Shown here piece by piece: positions 53,374 through 62,323 of a stretch of DNA of 64,000 bases. Under the pieces are notes generated by a model, which did no database searches, was not told the origin of the DNA, and saw only the letters and a program-made list of their open reading frames with translations. The translations under genes and the position numbers were made by a program. Position 1 is the first letter of the stretch, and each line of letters begins with the position of its first letter. Source of the stretch: Nostoc favosum CHAB5714 (GTDB lineage: Bacteria > Cyanobacteriota > Cyanobacteriia > Cyanobacteriales > Nostocaceae); NCBI RefSeq assembly GCF_020829495.1, contig NZ_JAIVFQ010000010.1, forward strand, positions 62,001 through 126,000, written 5' to 3'.

Positions 53374-54381
53374 ATGCAACAAGTTCCTGTTTCACTATGG
53401 ACTCTGGTTGCTGGGATAGTAGTTACAGCAATCAGCATTTGGATCGGTCAGAATCACACTCTCATGCCGGTGCAGGCATCGTTACAAGCGCCTTTGGTAG
53501 ACGGTTTTTTCAGCGTCATGTTTACCATTGCGATCGCACTCTTCTTAGTGGTAGAAGGAACAATTGTACTTTTTTTGATTCAGTTTCGTTGCCGTCGCGG
53601 TGATGATACCGATGGCGTACCAGTAGAAGGTAACTTGCCTTTAGAAGTCTTTTGGACAGCAATCCCAACAGTGATTGTTCTCGGCTTGGGCATCTACAGT
53701 GTAGATGTTTTTAACCGAATGGGAGGCTTTGATCCTGCGGGCCATCCTCATTCAGCAGCTCATGTTGCTCATATACCGGGGAGTGCGATGCCTACGGCGG
53801 GCTACGCCTACGCAGCTACATTAAGCGATACTGAAGCAACAATTGCCCCAACAATTGCCCCGACAATTGGTATTGGCGCGTCTCCTCAAACTCTAAACAA
53901 ACCAGCCGACTTAGTTGTTGATGTCAAAGGCATACAGTACGCGTGGATATTTAATTACCCCGATAGTGGCATTACCTCTGGAGAATTGCACATACCCGTC
54001 GGTGCTGATGTACAACTCAACCTTTCAGCACAAGATGTAATTCATTCATTCTGGGTGCCAAACTTCCGCTTGAAGCAAGATGCACTTCCCGGTATCCCTA
54101 CCGAACTACGATTTGTCGCCACCAAACCAGGTACATATCCCGTGGTTTGTGCTGAGTTGTGCGGTGGTTATCACGGTTCAATGCGGACACAGGTAATTGT
54201 CCACACACCAGAAGAATATGATAGCTGGCGGACAGAAAACCAAATTGCTCAACAGCAAAATTTAAATCAAGTCGTTGCTGTTAATCTAGCTGACTTATCA
54301 ACATCAGAGTTTCTCGCACCCCACACCCATGATATGGGAATTAGTGCAGCAACTCTAGAGTCATTGGTCATTGGTCATTAG
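53374..54381 (+). CDS. coxB: Cytochrome c oxidase subunit II (heterocyst-type Cox2)
   Basis: A 335-residue subunit with two N-terminal membrane helices (VAGIVVTAISIWIG and FFSVMFTIAIALFLVVEG, then LFLIQF) and a periplasmic/lumenal CuA domain. The CuA ligands are seen in DVIHSFWVPNFRLKQ and CAELCGGYHGSM. Residues about 138-147 (AMPTAGYAYA) are encoded by a palindromic repeat and look like an insertion in a variable loop. The last residues (SLVIGH) come from the adjacent heptamer repeats, so the natural stop has been replaced. It is the first gene of a coxB-coxA-coxC set next to cnfR and fdxB. Confidence 0.95.
   Translation: MQQVPVSLWTLVAGIVVTAISIWIGQNHTLMPVQASLQAPLVDGFFSVMFTIAIALFLVVEGTIVLFLIQFRCRRGDDTDGVPVEGNLPLEVFWTAIPTVIVLGLGIYSVDVFNRMGGFDPAGHPHSAAHVAHIPGSAMPTAGYAYAATLSDTEATIAPTIAPTIGIGASPQTLNKPADLVVDVKGIQYAWIFNYPDSGITSGELHIPVGADVQLNLSAQDVIHSFWVPNFRLKQDALPGIPTELRFVATKPGTYPVVCAELCGGYHGSMRTQVIVHTPEEYDSWRTENQIAQQQNLNQVVAVNLADLSTSEFLAPHTHDMGISAATLESLVIGH
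53785..53820 (+). repeat. Palindromic repeat inserted in coxB
   Basis: GCGATGCCTACGGCGGGCTA plus CGCCTACGCA. Related copies lie in the Mut7-C gene (about 47067-47096, inverted) and in the spacer at 5250-5272. Here it is read as AMPTAGYAYA within the loop between the second helix and the CuA domain. Confidence 0.7.
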
Positions 54382-54545
54382 TCATTGGTCATTAGTCATT
54401 GGTCATTGGTCATTAGTCATTAGTCATTAGTCATTGGTCATTGGTTATTCGTAACGGACAAATGACAACGGACAAATGACAACGGACAAATGACAACGGA
54501 CAAATGACAACGGACAAATGACAACGGACAAAGGACAAAGGACAT
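54362..54545. repeat. Heptamer and GACAACGGACAAAT short tandem repeats
   Basis: About ten TCATTGG/TCATTAG heptamers, then six 14-bp units of ACGGACAAATGACA. They overlap the last codons of coxB and fill the coxB-coxA gap. Confidence 0.9.
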
Positions 54546-54586
54546 AGACGCCCGGAGGGCGGCTTCCCGTAGGGTAGGACAAAAAT

Positions 54587-56275
54587 ATGACACAGGTAGA
54601 ATTTCCACGGAATACTCCACCAGAAGAAAAAAAACCGGAAATGGTGGCTGGCCACACCTCCCATCCGAAGGCGTGGAAATGGCAGGACTATTTTACATTT
54701 AATGTTGACCACAAGGTTATTGGTATCCAATACCTAGTGACGGCGTTTGTGTTCTATCTCATCGGCGGACTGATGGCTGTTGCTATCCGTGTCGAATTAG
54801 CAACACCAGATGCAGACGTACTCGACCCCAATCTGTATAACGCTTTCATGACCAATCACGGGACGATCATGATCTTCCTGTGGATTGTCCCTAGCGCCAT
54901 TGGGGGATTTGGTAACTATTTGGTGCCGTTGATGGTCGGTGCTAGGGATATGGCTTTCCCGAAGCTGAACGCGATCGCCTTTTGGTTAAACCCACCAGCA
55001 GGTGCGCTCATATTAGGTAGTTTCATTTTTGGCGGTTCGCAATCTGGTTGGACAGCTTACCCACCGTTGAGTTTGGTGACAGCACCAATCGCTCAAACTA
55101 TGTGGATACTTGCGATCGTTTTGGTGGGAACTTCCTCAATTTTGGGTTCACTGAACTTTGTGATCACCATTTTGATGATGAAGGTTCCCAGCATGAAATG
55201 GGATCAAGTTCCCCTATTTTGCTGGGCAATCTTGGCAACTTCTCTGCTGGCGCTTCTCTCCACACCTGTATTAGCAGCCGGTTTAGTTCTGCTGTTGTTT
55301 GACCTCAACTTTGGCACCTCCTTCTTTAAACCAGATGCAGGCGGTAACGTTGTAATTTATCAACACTTATTCTGGTTTTATTCTCACCCGGCAGTATATT
55401 TAATGATTCTGCCCATCTTCGGCATCATGTCGGAGGTAATTCCAGTTCACGCCCGCAAGCCAATCTTTGGTTATAAAGCGATCGCTTATTCTAGTGTGGC
55501 AATCTGCGTTGTCGGTTTGTTCGTCTGGGTACACCACATGTTCACCAGTGGCACACCCGGTTGGATGCGGATGTTCTTCACTATCTCCACTCTCATAGTT
55601 GCAGTTCCCACTGGCGTGAAGATTTTTGCCTGGGTTGCTACCCTTTGGGGTGGTAAAATCCGCTTCACAGGTGCGATGCTTTTCGCCATTGGCTTGTTGT
55701 CCATGTTTGTCATGGGCGGCTTAAGTGGTGTGACGATGGGAACAGCCCCCTTTGATGTTCACGTCCACGACACATATTATGTAGTAGGACATTTCCATTA
55801 CGTTCTGTTTGGCGGTTCCGTGTTTGGCATCTACGCCGGCATTTATCACTGGTTCCCCAAAATGACCGGACGAATGCTGAATGAAAGCTTGGCACGCATT
55901 CACTTTGCCCTTACCTTCATCGGTACTAATCTGACCTTTTTACCCATGCACGAGTTGGGTTTGCAAGGAATGCCGCGACGAGTGGCAATGTATGACCCCC
56001 AATTTATCGACCTCAATCAAATTTGTACCTTTGGTTCATTTGTTTTGGCGATATCGGTAATTCCTTTCACCATCAACATGATCTACAGTTGGTTGAAAGG
56101 GCCTTTGGCTGGTGATAATCCTTGGCAAGCTTTGACTTTAGAATGGACAACTAGCTCACCACCTGCAATTGAAAACTGGGAAGTGTTGCCGGTTGTGACT
56201 CATGGCCCTTATGACTACGGTCATGGTCATAGTAACGAAGTACAGCCATCTGCAACGCCGGAAGCTAGTGCTTAG
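54587..56275 (+). CDS. coxA: Cytochrome c oxidase subunit I (heterocyst-type Cox2)
   Basis: A 562-residue, 12-helix catalytic subunit holding heme a and the heme a3-CuB centre. Key parts: FMTNHGTIMIFLWIVPSAIG, FWFYSHPAVYLMILPIFGIM (CuB His), WVHHMFTSGTPGWM (His pair) and DTYYVVGHFHYVLFGGSVFG (heme histidines). It reduces oxygen to water with electrons from cytochrome c or plastocyanin. In heterocysts Cox2 helps keep oxygen low for nitrogenase. It lies 205 bp after coxB, with repeats in between, and the C-terminal tail is slightly extended. Confidence 0.97.
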   Translation: MTQVEFPRNTPPEEKKPEMVAGHTSHPKAWKWQDYFTFNVDHKVIGIQYLVTAFVFYLIGGLMAVAIRVELATPDADVLDPNLYNAFMTNHGTIMIFLWIVPSAIGGFGNYLVPLMVGARDMAFPKLNAIAFWLNPPAGALILGSFIFGGSQSGWTAYPPLSLVTAPIAQTMWILAIVLVGTSSILGSLNFVITILMMKVPSMKWDQVPLFCWAILATSLLALLSTPVLAAGLVLLLFDLNFGTSFFKPDAGGNVVIYQHLFWFYSHPAVYLMILPIFGIMSEVIPVHARKPIFGYKAIAYSSVAICVVGLFVWVHHMFTSGTPGWMRMFFTISTLIVAVPTGVKIFAWVATLWGGKIRFTGAMLFAIGLLSMFVMGGLSGVTMGTAPFDVHVHDTYYVVGHFHYVLFGGSVFGIYAGIYHWFPKMTGRMLNESLARIHFALTFIGTNLTFLPMHELGLQGMPRRVAMYDPQFIDLNQICTFGSFVLAISVIPFTINMIYSWLKGPLAGDNPWQALTLEWTTSSPPAIENWEVLPVVTHGPYDYGHGHSNEVQPSATPEASA

Positions 56276-56334
56276 TTAGTAGAGTGAGTAATGCGATCGC
56301 TCTCAAGCTGACTGCAATTTCTAGTCATTTGATT

Positions 56335-56800
56335 TGAGAACTTGAAACTTGAGCTTCAGAACTCGGAACTTCAAGCTTATATCATGTCCGTATAATTAGT
56401 TATTTTCCACAGTCATTGCACCCCACCCCCAGCCCCTCCCCGCAGGCGGGGAGGGGAGACAAAGCGTAGCTTTGGCGGGGTGGGGTTCTTCGGGTTTAAT
56501 AAGTAATCTAGCGGACATGATATTAGAACTCGGAACTTGAGCCTCAGAACTTGGAACTTGAGCCTCAGAACTTGGAACTTGAGCCTTAGAACTTGGAACT
56601 TGAGCCTCAGAACTTGGAACTTGAGCCTCAGAACTTGGAACTTGAGCCTCAAAACTCGAAACTTGAGCCTCAGAACTCGGAACTCCGAGCTTAGAACTCG
56701 GAACTTGAGCCTCAGAACTCGGAATTTGAGCTTCGGAACTCGGAACTCCGAGCTTGGAACTCGGAACTTGAGCCTCAAAACTCGAAACTCGGAATTTTGA
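56335..56800. repeat. 21-bp tandem repeat array in the coxA-coxC spacer, split by a MITE
   Basis: Units of about CAGAACTTGGAACTTGAGCCT; roughly two degenerate units precede 56378 and about 13 follow from 56524. The element at 56379-56523 interrupts the array. Frames through it are low-complexity. Confidence 0.9.
56379..56523. mobile_element. MITE-like element, ATATCATGTCCG family, inside a tandem array
   Basis: Perfect 12-bp ends ATATCATGTCCG (56379-56390) and CGGACATGATAT (56512-56523). The interior matches the inverted copy at 9496-9640 (GCGGGGTGGGGTTCTT, GGGGAGGGG hairpin). 21-bp array units lie directly on both sides, so it was inserted after the array formed. Confidence 0.9.
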
Positions 56801-56932
56801 GAATTCCTGAACAAGTGAAGAGTTGAGTTAAACAAGGATTTTGGATGAAGAATGAAAATTTTGCCGCTTCACACTTCATTCTTCATTCAAGCTTCCACAA
56901 CAGACGCAGCAGATAATATTGTCAAAAAATCT

Positions 56933-57532
56933 ATGACTATAGCTACAACGACAAGCGAAGATCACAGTGCAGGACACGAAGAACATCCAGATTTAAGAGT
57001 TTGGGGATTGTTGACGTTCCTCGCTTCTGAATCCCTTATGTTTGGGGGATTTTTTGCCACTTATTTGTTTTTTCGGGGTACTACAGCAGTTTGGCCTCCA
57101 GAAGGAAGTGAAGTAGAATTACTCGTGCCGACAATTAACACCATTATTCTGGTGTCTAGTAGTTTCGTCATTCACTTCGGTGATACGGCGATTAAAAAGA
57201 ATAACGTCAAGGGAATGCAACTGTGGTACGCAATTACCGCAATCATGGGGGCAATTTTCTTAGGTGGTCAGGTTTATGAGTACTCGACTTTAGGATACGG
57301 ACTGACTACCAACGTCTTCGCCAACTGCTTTTATATCATGACAGGGTTCCACGGTTTGCACGTTTTTGTGGGACTGTTATTGATATTACGTGCATTGTGG
57401 CGATCGCGTCTTCCCGGTGAATATTCTGCAACCAATCATACTTTCATCGAAATGACAGAAATTTACTGGCACTTCGTAGACATTATCTGGATTGTTTTAT
57501 TCACCTTGGTGTACGTTCTTACTTTGTTTTAA
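56933..57532 (+). CDS. coxC: Cytochrome c oxidase subunit III (heterocyst-type Cox2)
   Basis: A 199-residue subunit from the ATG at 56933 (MTIATTTSEDHSAGHEEHPD); an upstream in-frame ATG at 56852 would add 27 residues that do not look like the family. Five membrane helices: LRVWGLLTFLASESLMFGGF, then FVIHFGDTAIKKNN, GFHGLHVFVGLLLILRALWR and EIYWHFVDIIWIVLFTLVYV. It stabilises subunit I and the oxygen channel. It is separated from coxA by 657 bp of repeats, unusual inside an operon, so it may need its own promoter or a long transcript. Confidence 0.95.
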   Translation: MTIATTTSEDHSAGHEEHPDLRVWGLLTFLASESLMFGGFFATYLFFRGTTAVWPPEGSEVELLVPTINTIILVSSSFVIHFGDTAIKKNNVKGMQLWYAITAIMGAIFLGGQVYEYSTLGYGLTTNVFANCFYIMTGFHGLHVFVGLLLILRALWRSRLPGEYSATNHTFIEMTEIYWHFVDIIWIVLFTLVYVLTLF

Positions 57533-57649
57533 ATAGGGCATGGGGCATGGGGCATTGGGCATTGGGCATTGGAAAAAAACTTCTCTTTGTCTCCCTCATC
57601 CCCCTCATCCCCCTCATCCCCCTCATCCCCACTCCCCAATAAATTTATT

Positions 57650-58135
57650 ATGCAAGCTAATACAAACAAATTCTCATGGTTCCAGGTTCCAGAGGACATT
57701 AAAAATTTATTAATTTTAGCTGCACAAACCTGGGAAAACACATCAGAATCGGAAAACTATATTCAACAAGCTTTAGCGCAAACTGGTGAAAATACAGATG
57801 TCTTGGTAGCAGCATATAGATTTTTCTATTATAAAAATAATTATTCTCTTGCATTACAAACAACAGTTAAATTATTAGATAAAATTAAAGAAATAGAAAA
57901 CTTGCCTGATGAGTGGGAGCAACTTAAGCCTATATTAGTCAATCGCAAAGAAGACCCACAGATTCGATTGTACTTAAATGCTTATGCTGCTTCTGGATTA
58001 GTACTAGCAAAGTTAGGAGCAGTTGAGCAAGCAAAAGAAATCAGCGCCAAAGTCAAAGAGATAGACGAAAAGCATGATTTTGGAGCCGGAATTCTCCTGG
58101 ATATTTTGACACGTCCAGCAGAAGAAGATGATTAA
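57650..58135 (+). CDS. Helical (TPR-like) protein of unknown function in the cox2/nif block
   Basis: A 161-residue protein from the ATG at 57650; the longer frame begins in CCCTCATCC repeats that would encode SerProSer runs and is not credible. Features: WFQVPEDIKNLLILAAQTWE, YIQQALAQTGENTDVLVAAY, RFFYYKNNYSLALQTTVKLL and YAASGLVLAKLGAVEQAKEI, which look like tetratricopeptide helices. The family is not recognised. Its place between coxC and NifO-like genes suggests a nitrogen-fixation or heterocyst role, which is inference. Confidence 0.82.
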   Translation: MQANTNKFSWFQVPEDIKNLLILAAQTWENTSESENYIQQALAQTGENTDVLVAAYRFFYYKNNYSLALQTTVKLLDKIKEIENLPDEWEQLKPILVNRKEDPQIRLYLNAYAASGLVLAKLGAVEQAKEISAKVKEIDEKHDFGAGILLDILTRPAEEDD

Positions 58136-58525
58136 TTAGTCAATGCACATCTCGATAAGACGATGTGCGAAACAGTAGAGACGCGATTCATCGCGTCTGT
58201 AAGGAGTGGGGAGATGAGGGAGATGAGGGAGATGAGGGGACAAGGAGAATAACCCATACGCAATGCCCAATGCCCAATGCCCAATGCCCAATGCCCCATT
58301 CCCAATGCCCCATTCCCAATGCCCAATGCCCTTTTGGTGAACAATCATGAACAATTGGTTATCTACCACATCATATTCCTCTTACTCCCTATTAGGAGCG
58401 ACTACTGATAGTAACTCTATCTTTCCTGCTATCACCATACCTACTAAACTTCCTGGAGGTAATAATATTCCTAATGTCTCTCCGATCATTATCATCCAAT
58501 CTTCTCAGCTATCAATTTAAAAGCT
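58136..58525. repeat. Spacer of short repeats (AGATGAGGG, CCCAATGCC)
   Basis: Contains several GGAGATGAGG and CCCAATGCCCAATGCC runs and AGTAGAGACGCGATTCATCGC. I see no gene. Low-complexity frames here are artefacts. Confidence 0.75.
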
Positions 58526-59137
58526 ATGAAAGGTAGGGATTGGCTGCTAACGGGAGACGGTGAACATCAAGCCTGTAAAGCTGTGAGAGCATGGGATTTA
58601 TTGAGAGAAAATTATCGCGTTTATCGGTTTTTAACTGAAATCGAAGATGTTCTCAATAGTGGGGATGATGAAACCAGTCGTCTACCAGAAATCCGAATGC
58701 TCGTAAGGCGCTTGATAGTGAATTCCTACTGGGTGCGAAGTCAATATTTAGAGCCTTCGCCCAAAACCGGAACCTCTGTTTTACTCCTATATGATGAATT
58801 GGGTTTTCCGTTGACAGTGCAAATAGTAACATTTGCACCGGGAACCCGATCAACCATTCATAATCATGGGACGTGGGGAATCGTGGCGGTGTTAAAAGGT
58901 CAGGAAAAAAATACTTTTTGGCGACGCACCCATAGCGCTGAAAATCTGGGCAAGATTGAACAGACAGGAGAGATAACTCTATTTCCAGGGGATATTATTA
59001 GCTTCACTCCTGATGCAATTCACAGTGTAGAAGCAATGGGTGATGAACCAACTGTGACTTTTAACATTTACGGCGAAACTGATCCGAGTGAGAGATTTGA
59101 GTTTGACCCAGTAAAGTGTAGTGCTAAAAACTTTTAG
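58526..59137 (+). CDS. Cupin / cysteine-dioxygenase-like protein
   Basis: A 203-residue cupin. Motif 1 is VTFAPGTRSTIHNHGTWGIV (HxH metal ligands with NH in between) and motif 2 is LFPGDIISFTPDAIHSVEAM (His ligand). The arrangement resembles cysteine dioxygenase-type cupins, which oxidise thiols with a mononuclear iron. The N-terminal 80 residues are helical (LPEIRMLVRRLIVNSYWVRS). It lies between the TPR-like and NifO-like genes; a thiol or sulfur role near nif genes is possible but unproven. Confidence 0.85.
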   Translation: MKGRDWLLTGDGEHQACKAVRAWDLLRENYRVYRFLTEIEDVLNSGDDETSRLPEIRMLVRRLIVNSYWVRSQYLEPSPKTGTSVLLLYDELGFPLTVQIVTFAPGTRSTIHNHGTWGIVAVLKGQEKNTFWRRTHSAENLGKIEQTGEITLFPGDIISFTPDAIHSVEAMGDEPTVTFNIYGETDPSERFEFDPVKCSAKNF

Positions 59138-59206
59138 CATCACGCGGTAGGGTAGCACAGATGTGCGCCTCTATAAACAAATAGTATTCTACTAAGAGGT
59201 AGTTGA

Positions 59207-59677
59207 ATGGCAAGGGTAATTTTCTATAGCAAACCAGGCTGTAAAGGTGGTACTAAGCAAAAAGTTTTGCTAACAGCTGCCGGTCATGAGGTGATACCAT
59301 ACAACCTGCTAACAGAACCTTGGACAGTTGAGCGGTTGCGTTCATTTTTTGGCGATCGCCCCGTAGCCGAATGGTTTAATCTTTCCGCCCCAAAGGTAAA
59401 ATCTGGTGAGGTGCTTCCTGAAAAAGTGGATGAACAAACCGCTTTGGCGCTGATGCTAAAAGAGCCGTTGTTGATTCGCCGTCCTTTGTTAGAAGTAGGC
59501 GAACAGCGCGAGGTAGGATTTGATGTACAAAAAATTGATGCTTGGATTGGCTTACAAGCTGTGGATGAATCTTTGCAAGAAATCAGCGACAATCTGATGA
59601 AGGAGAATTTGCAAGGCTGTTCCCACGGTCACGATCATGGGCATAAACACCAAAAGCAAGGCAACTGTAAACATTAG
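59207..59677 (+). CDS. Nitrogenase-associated ArsC/thioredoxin-fold protein (NifO-like)
   Basis: A 156-residue ArsC-family protein: VIFYSKPGCKGGTKQKVLLT with one Cys in the active loop, VIPYNLLTEPWTVERLRSFF, RPVAEWFNLSAPKVKSGEVL and EPLLIRRPLLEVGEQREVGF. This is the nitrogenase-associated (NifO-type) subfamily found near nif genes. The C-terminus is His- and Cys-rich (CSHGHDHGHKHQKQGNCKH), a likely metal-binding tail. It lies 70 bp after the cupin gene. Its exact role in nitrogenase function is not known to me. Confidence 0.9.
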   Translation: MARVIFYSKPGCKGGTKQKVLLTAAGHEVIPYNLLTEPWTVERLRSFFGDRPVAEWFNLSAPKVKSGEVLPEKVDEQTALALMLKEPLLIRRPLLEVGEQREVGFDVQKIDAWIGLQAVDESLQEISDNLMKENLQGCSHGHDHGHKHQKQGNCKH

Positions 59678-59681
59678 TACA

Positions 59682-59823
59682 TGATATAGCGGTTCTCGGT
59701 TGAGTAGGTACAGAACCCCACCCCCAACCCCCTCCTCGTTCACGGGGAGGGGAGATTTTGTCGTTAGACAAAAGCGGGGTGGGGTTCCGACGGCTTAATT
59801 AGTAATTGAGTGGACTTGATATA
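59682..59823. mobile_element. Degenerate element of the ATATCATGTCCG family
   Basis: The right end TGGACTTGATATAA resembles the CGGACATGATAT terminus; the interior shares GAACCCCACCCC, GGGGAGGGG and GCGGGGTGGGGTTCC with 56379-56523. The left end is eroded. A further terminus-like CACGTTAAGTTGACACC follows at about 59839. Confidence 0.65.
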
Positions 59824-59886
59824 ACGTCATTGCAAGGGTTTCACGTTAAGTTGACACCTATGACAGCTGTATGCCCCTACCTGTGT

Positions 59887-60846
59887 TTAACGGACACCAG
59901 CAGTTTCTAAGGACAAGTCTTGAAACATGGGTGTGCTGAGGTAACGTTCACCAAAGGAAGGCTGAATCATCACGATTAAACGTCCGGCATTTTCTGGACG
60001 TTTACCTACTTGAATTGCAGCACACAAAGCTGCACCAGAGGATATCCCAGACAATAAGCCTTCTTCTTTTGCCAAACGTCGCCCATGAGCGATCGCTTGT
60101 TCATCGCTGACTCTAATTACTTCATCAACCAATTCTAGGCGGAGAACATCGGGGATAAATCCGGCCCCAATACCTTGAATTCTGTGTGGCCCGGCTTCAC
60201 CGCCTGAGAGAACTGGGCTGTTGCTGGGTTCAACTGCGATCGCCTGAAAAGTCTTCTTACGCTGTTTAAGTACTTCTGCAATCCCAGTAATCGTTCCACC
60301 AGTACCTACCCCAGCAATGACGATATCCACTTCCCCGTCTGTATCTGTCCAGATTTCTTCTGCGGTGGTTTCCTGGTGAACTTTGGGATTAGCAGGGTTG
60401 CGGAACTGTTGCAACATAAAAGCATCGTTTGTATTAGCCACAATTTCTTCGGCTTTGCGAATAGCTCCCCGCATTCCCTCAACGCCTGGTGTCAATTCCA
60501 AAGAAGCACCATAAGCCCTGAGCATAGCCCGTCGTTCTTGGCTCATCGTCTCTGGCATTGTCAAAATCAAACGGTAGCCACGCGCTGCTGCTACCATCGC
60601 TAGAGCAATTCCTGTATTACCAGAGGTAGGCTCAACTAAAATCGTCTTTCCAGGGGAAATTGAGCCAGCAGCTTCTGCTGAGAGTACCATACTTAACCCA
60701 ATGCGGTCTTTCACCGAAGCCGCTGGGTTCATCCCTTCTAATTTGACAACTATCCTTGCTACTACTCCCTCAGCTTGAGGAATCTTGTTCAGTTGAACTA
60801 AAGGAGTTCGTCCAATCAGTTCTGTTATGTCTTGAGCAATCCGCAT
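59887..60846 (-). CDS. cysK: Cysteine synthase A (O-acetylserine sulfhydrylase)
   Basis: A 319-residue PLP enzyme making cysteine from O-acetylserine and sulfide. The PLP Lys is in [13 protein letters not shown]; the substrate loop is [14 protein letters not shown]; phosphate loop [15 protein letters not shown]; and [20 protein letters not shown] is near the C-terminus. The length is normal. It is convergent with the NifO-like gene and has a long AT-rich upstream spacer. Which paralogue it is cannot be told here. Confidence 0.96.
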   Translation of the reverse strand: MRIAQDITELIGRTPLVQLNKIPQAEGVVARIVVKLEGMNPAASVKDRIGLSMVLSAEAAGSISPGKTILVEPTSGNTGIALAMVAAARGYRLILTMPETMSQERRAMLRAYGASLELTPGVEGMRGAIRKAEEIVANTNDAFMLQQFRNPANPKVHQETTAEEIWTDTDGEVDIVIAGVGTGGTITGIAEVLKQRKKTFQAIAVEPSNSPVLSGGEAGPHRIQGIGAGFIPDVLRLELVDEVIRVSDEQAIAHGRRLAKEEGLLSGISSGAALCAAIQVGKRPENAGRLIVMIQPSFGERYLSTPMFQDLSLETAGVR

Positions 60847-61861
60847 TATTTAACTCCTAAAATCCTAAATCTTAGTACAGAGTATTTACTTGTAACAATA
60901 AGCTTTTGTGTATTTAATTTGCAGTTTAGTATCAATGAGTGCATATACTATGTATTCTAACTCAACCACAAAATATGAAAGTTTAGGAAGAACCTTTATC
61001 AGATGTTCCCATTGATTCTCACTTCAGCAGAGGGCTAGCTTGCCATACTTATATTTTACCATTTGGAATTGCTGACTATTGCTTATTGGGCATAAAATCT
61101 GTATATATGCATAGTTTTTACCATTATTTTCAATCTTCTCTATATGTTATGGAAATCTAATTTACTTTCATAACATTTAATTGTTTTTCCCAATTTATTA
61201 GTCTATCTTTATCAAAAGACATTGATATTTCCTTTTGAGTGCAGTTTTTATTTACTCAAATTTGCATCAGAAACAGTCCTTAATCATTGCCTACACTGCT
61301 TTGAGGTTGAGTACAGAAATACCAGAACCCCACCTAGTAAACACTAGAACCCCGTCCTAAAAACACTAGCACCCATACCCCAATTAATTTTTGTAAGACT
61401 TATCAGGCAGGGATTACAGGCTTTGAGTACTATTCTAATGAATTTAATAATCTTAACGGGGTTAGGGTAAACTGTTTTGTGGAGAGCGGCTGATATAAAT
61501 CGTATAGGATTTACGCAGAGATTCCCCTCTACCCCCCAACATTCCTGAGCGAAAGCTTAGTGAACTAGGGGGGACTTCTTAATCTCTCTTTTGAGAGGAA
61601 GATGAAATCACATTCTCTGAATCTGAGTGCGTTATTTCTGACTGATTAATCCTACGTTTTGTGAAAAGGTTGGTAACTTTTCAGTGGTCAGTAGTCAGTG
61701 GTAATTATAAAAATGACTGACAACTAACGATTGTAAAACTACCATTTACACATATTTTAATATCAAACCTGTTTGAAAAGTAGAAAGATATAGCTACTTT
61801 AAATAAACAGCAAAAGATATTTTCTTGCTGAGTGCATACTACCTAGCAAGGGAGAGCCGAG
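60847..61861. other. 1-kb AT-rich spacer, nothing recognised
   Basis: No gene or tRNA seen. A weak palindromic stretch lies near 61515-61575 (CCCCTCTACCCCCC and AGGGGGG). Contains the promoters of cysK and of the following gene. Confidence 0.55.
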
Positions 61862-62284
61862 ATGAAAGCCAAACTTTTAAATCTTCTCACAGTTTGCGTA
61901 GTTACCTTAGTAGTGCTTTCTCCAGGAGTAGTAGTATTTGGCATAGTTTGGGAACGACATTTGGAGTTAGTAAAATCCCAGAATTTAGCCTGCGAAATTA
62001 ACAAGACTAGTAGAAATGCTCCTATCTTGGCTCCCCAGACAGAGGGTACACATTCCCCTCAGACTAGCATCAAATCCTCTGATCGTAATGTGATTCATCA
62101 AATGCTGACTGTTGCTGAACAATATAAATTTGCCACGATCCTACAATGGTTCTTCTTGCTAATCCCTATTTGTGTTGGGTTAGGGATTCTTTTTTACGAC
62201 AGATATCTTGTTCATCGTGCTGCTGTTTTAAAAGAACAAGTTGAAATGTTGGAAAGGCTGTGGCAGCACAGTATCGAACAGTAA
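61862..62284 (+). CDS. Two-helix membrane protein of unknown function
   Basis: A 140-residue protein with an N-terminal hydrophobic segment (LLTVCVVTLVVLSPGVVVFG) and a second near residue 100 (ILQWFFLLIPICVGLGILFY), joined by a Ser/Thr/Pro-rich loop. It ends in a coiled-coil-like helix (AVLKEQVEMLERLWQHSIEQ). No family is recognised. It is the first of three small genes in one direction with gaps of 39 and 2 bp, so they form an operon. Confidence 0.75.
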   Translation: MKAKLLNLLTVCVVTLVVLSPGVVVFGIVWERHLELVKSQNLACEINKTSRNAPILAPQTEGTHSPQTSIKSSDRNVIHQMLTVAEQYKFATILQWFFLLIPICVGLGILFYDRYLVHRAAVLKEQVEMLERLWQHSIEQ

Positions 62285-62323
62285 CCAATTCACAATTAAC
62301 TCACTAAAATCAAGAAGCTTACT

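Noticed and set aside
54431-54730. Minus-strand frames with repeated CPLSFVRCHLS peptides near coxA
   Set aside because: Translations of the 14-bp GACAACGGACAAAT repeat.
56413-56835. Frames in the coxA-coxC spacer (repeated LKFRVL / LSLRTWN peptides)
   Set aside because: These are translations of the 21-bp tandem array and of a MITE; no coding features.
57569-57649. SerProSer-rich start of the TPR-like protein
   Set aside because: Encoded by CCCTCATCC tandem repeats; the ATG at 57650 is a better start.
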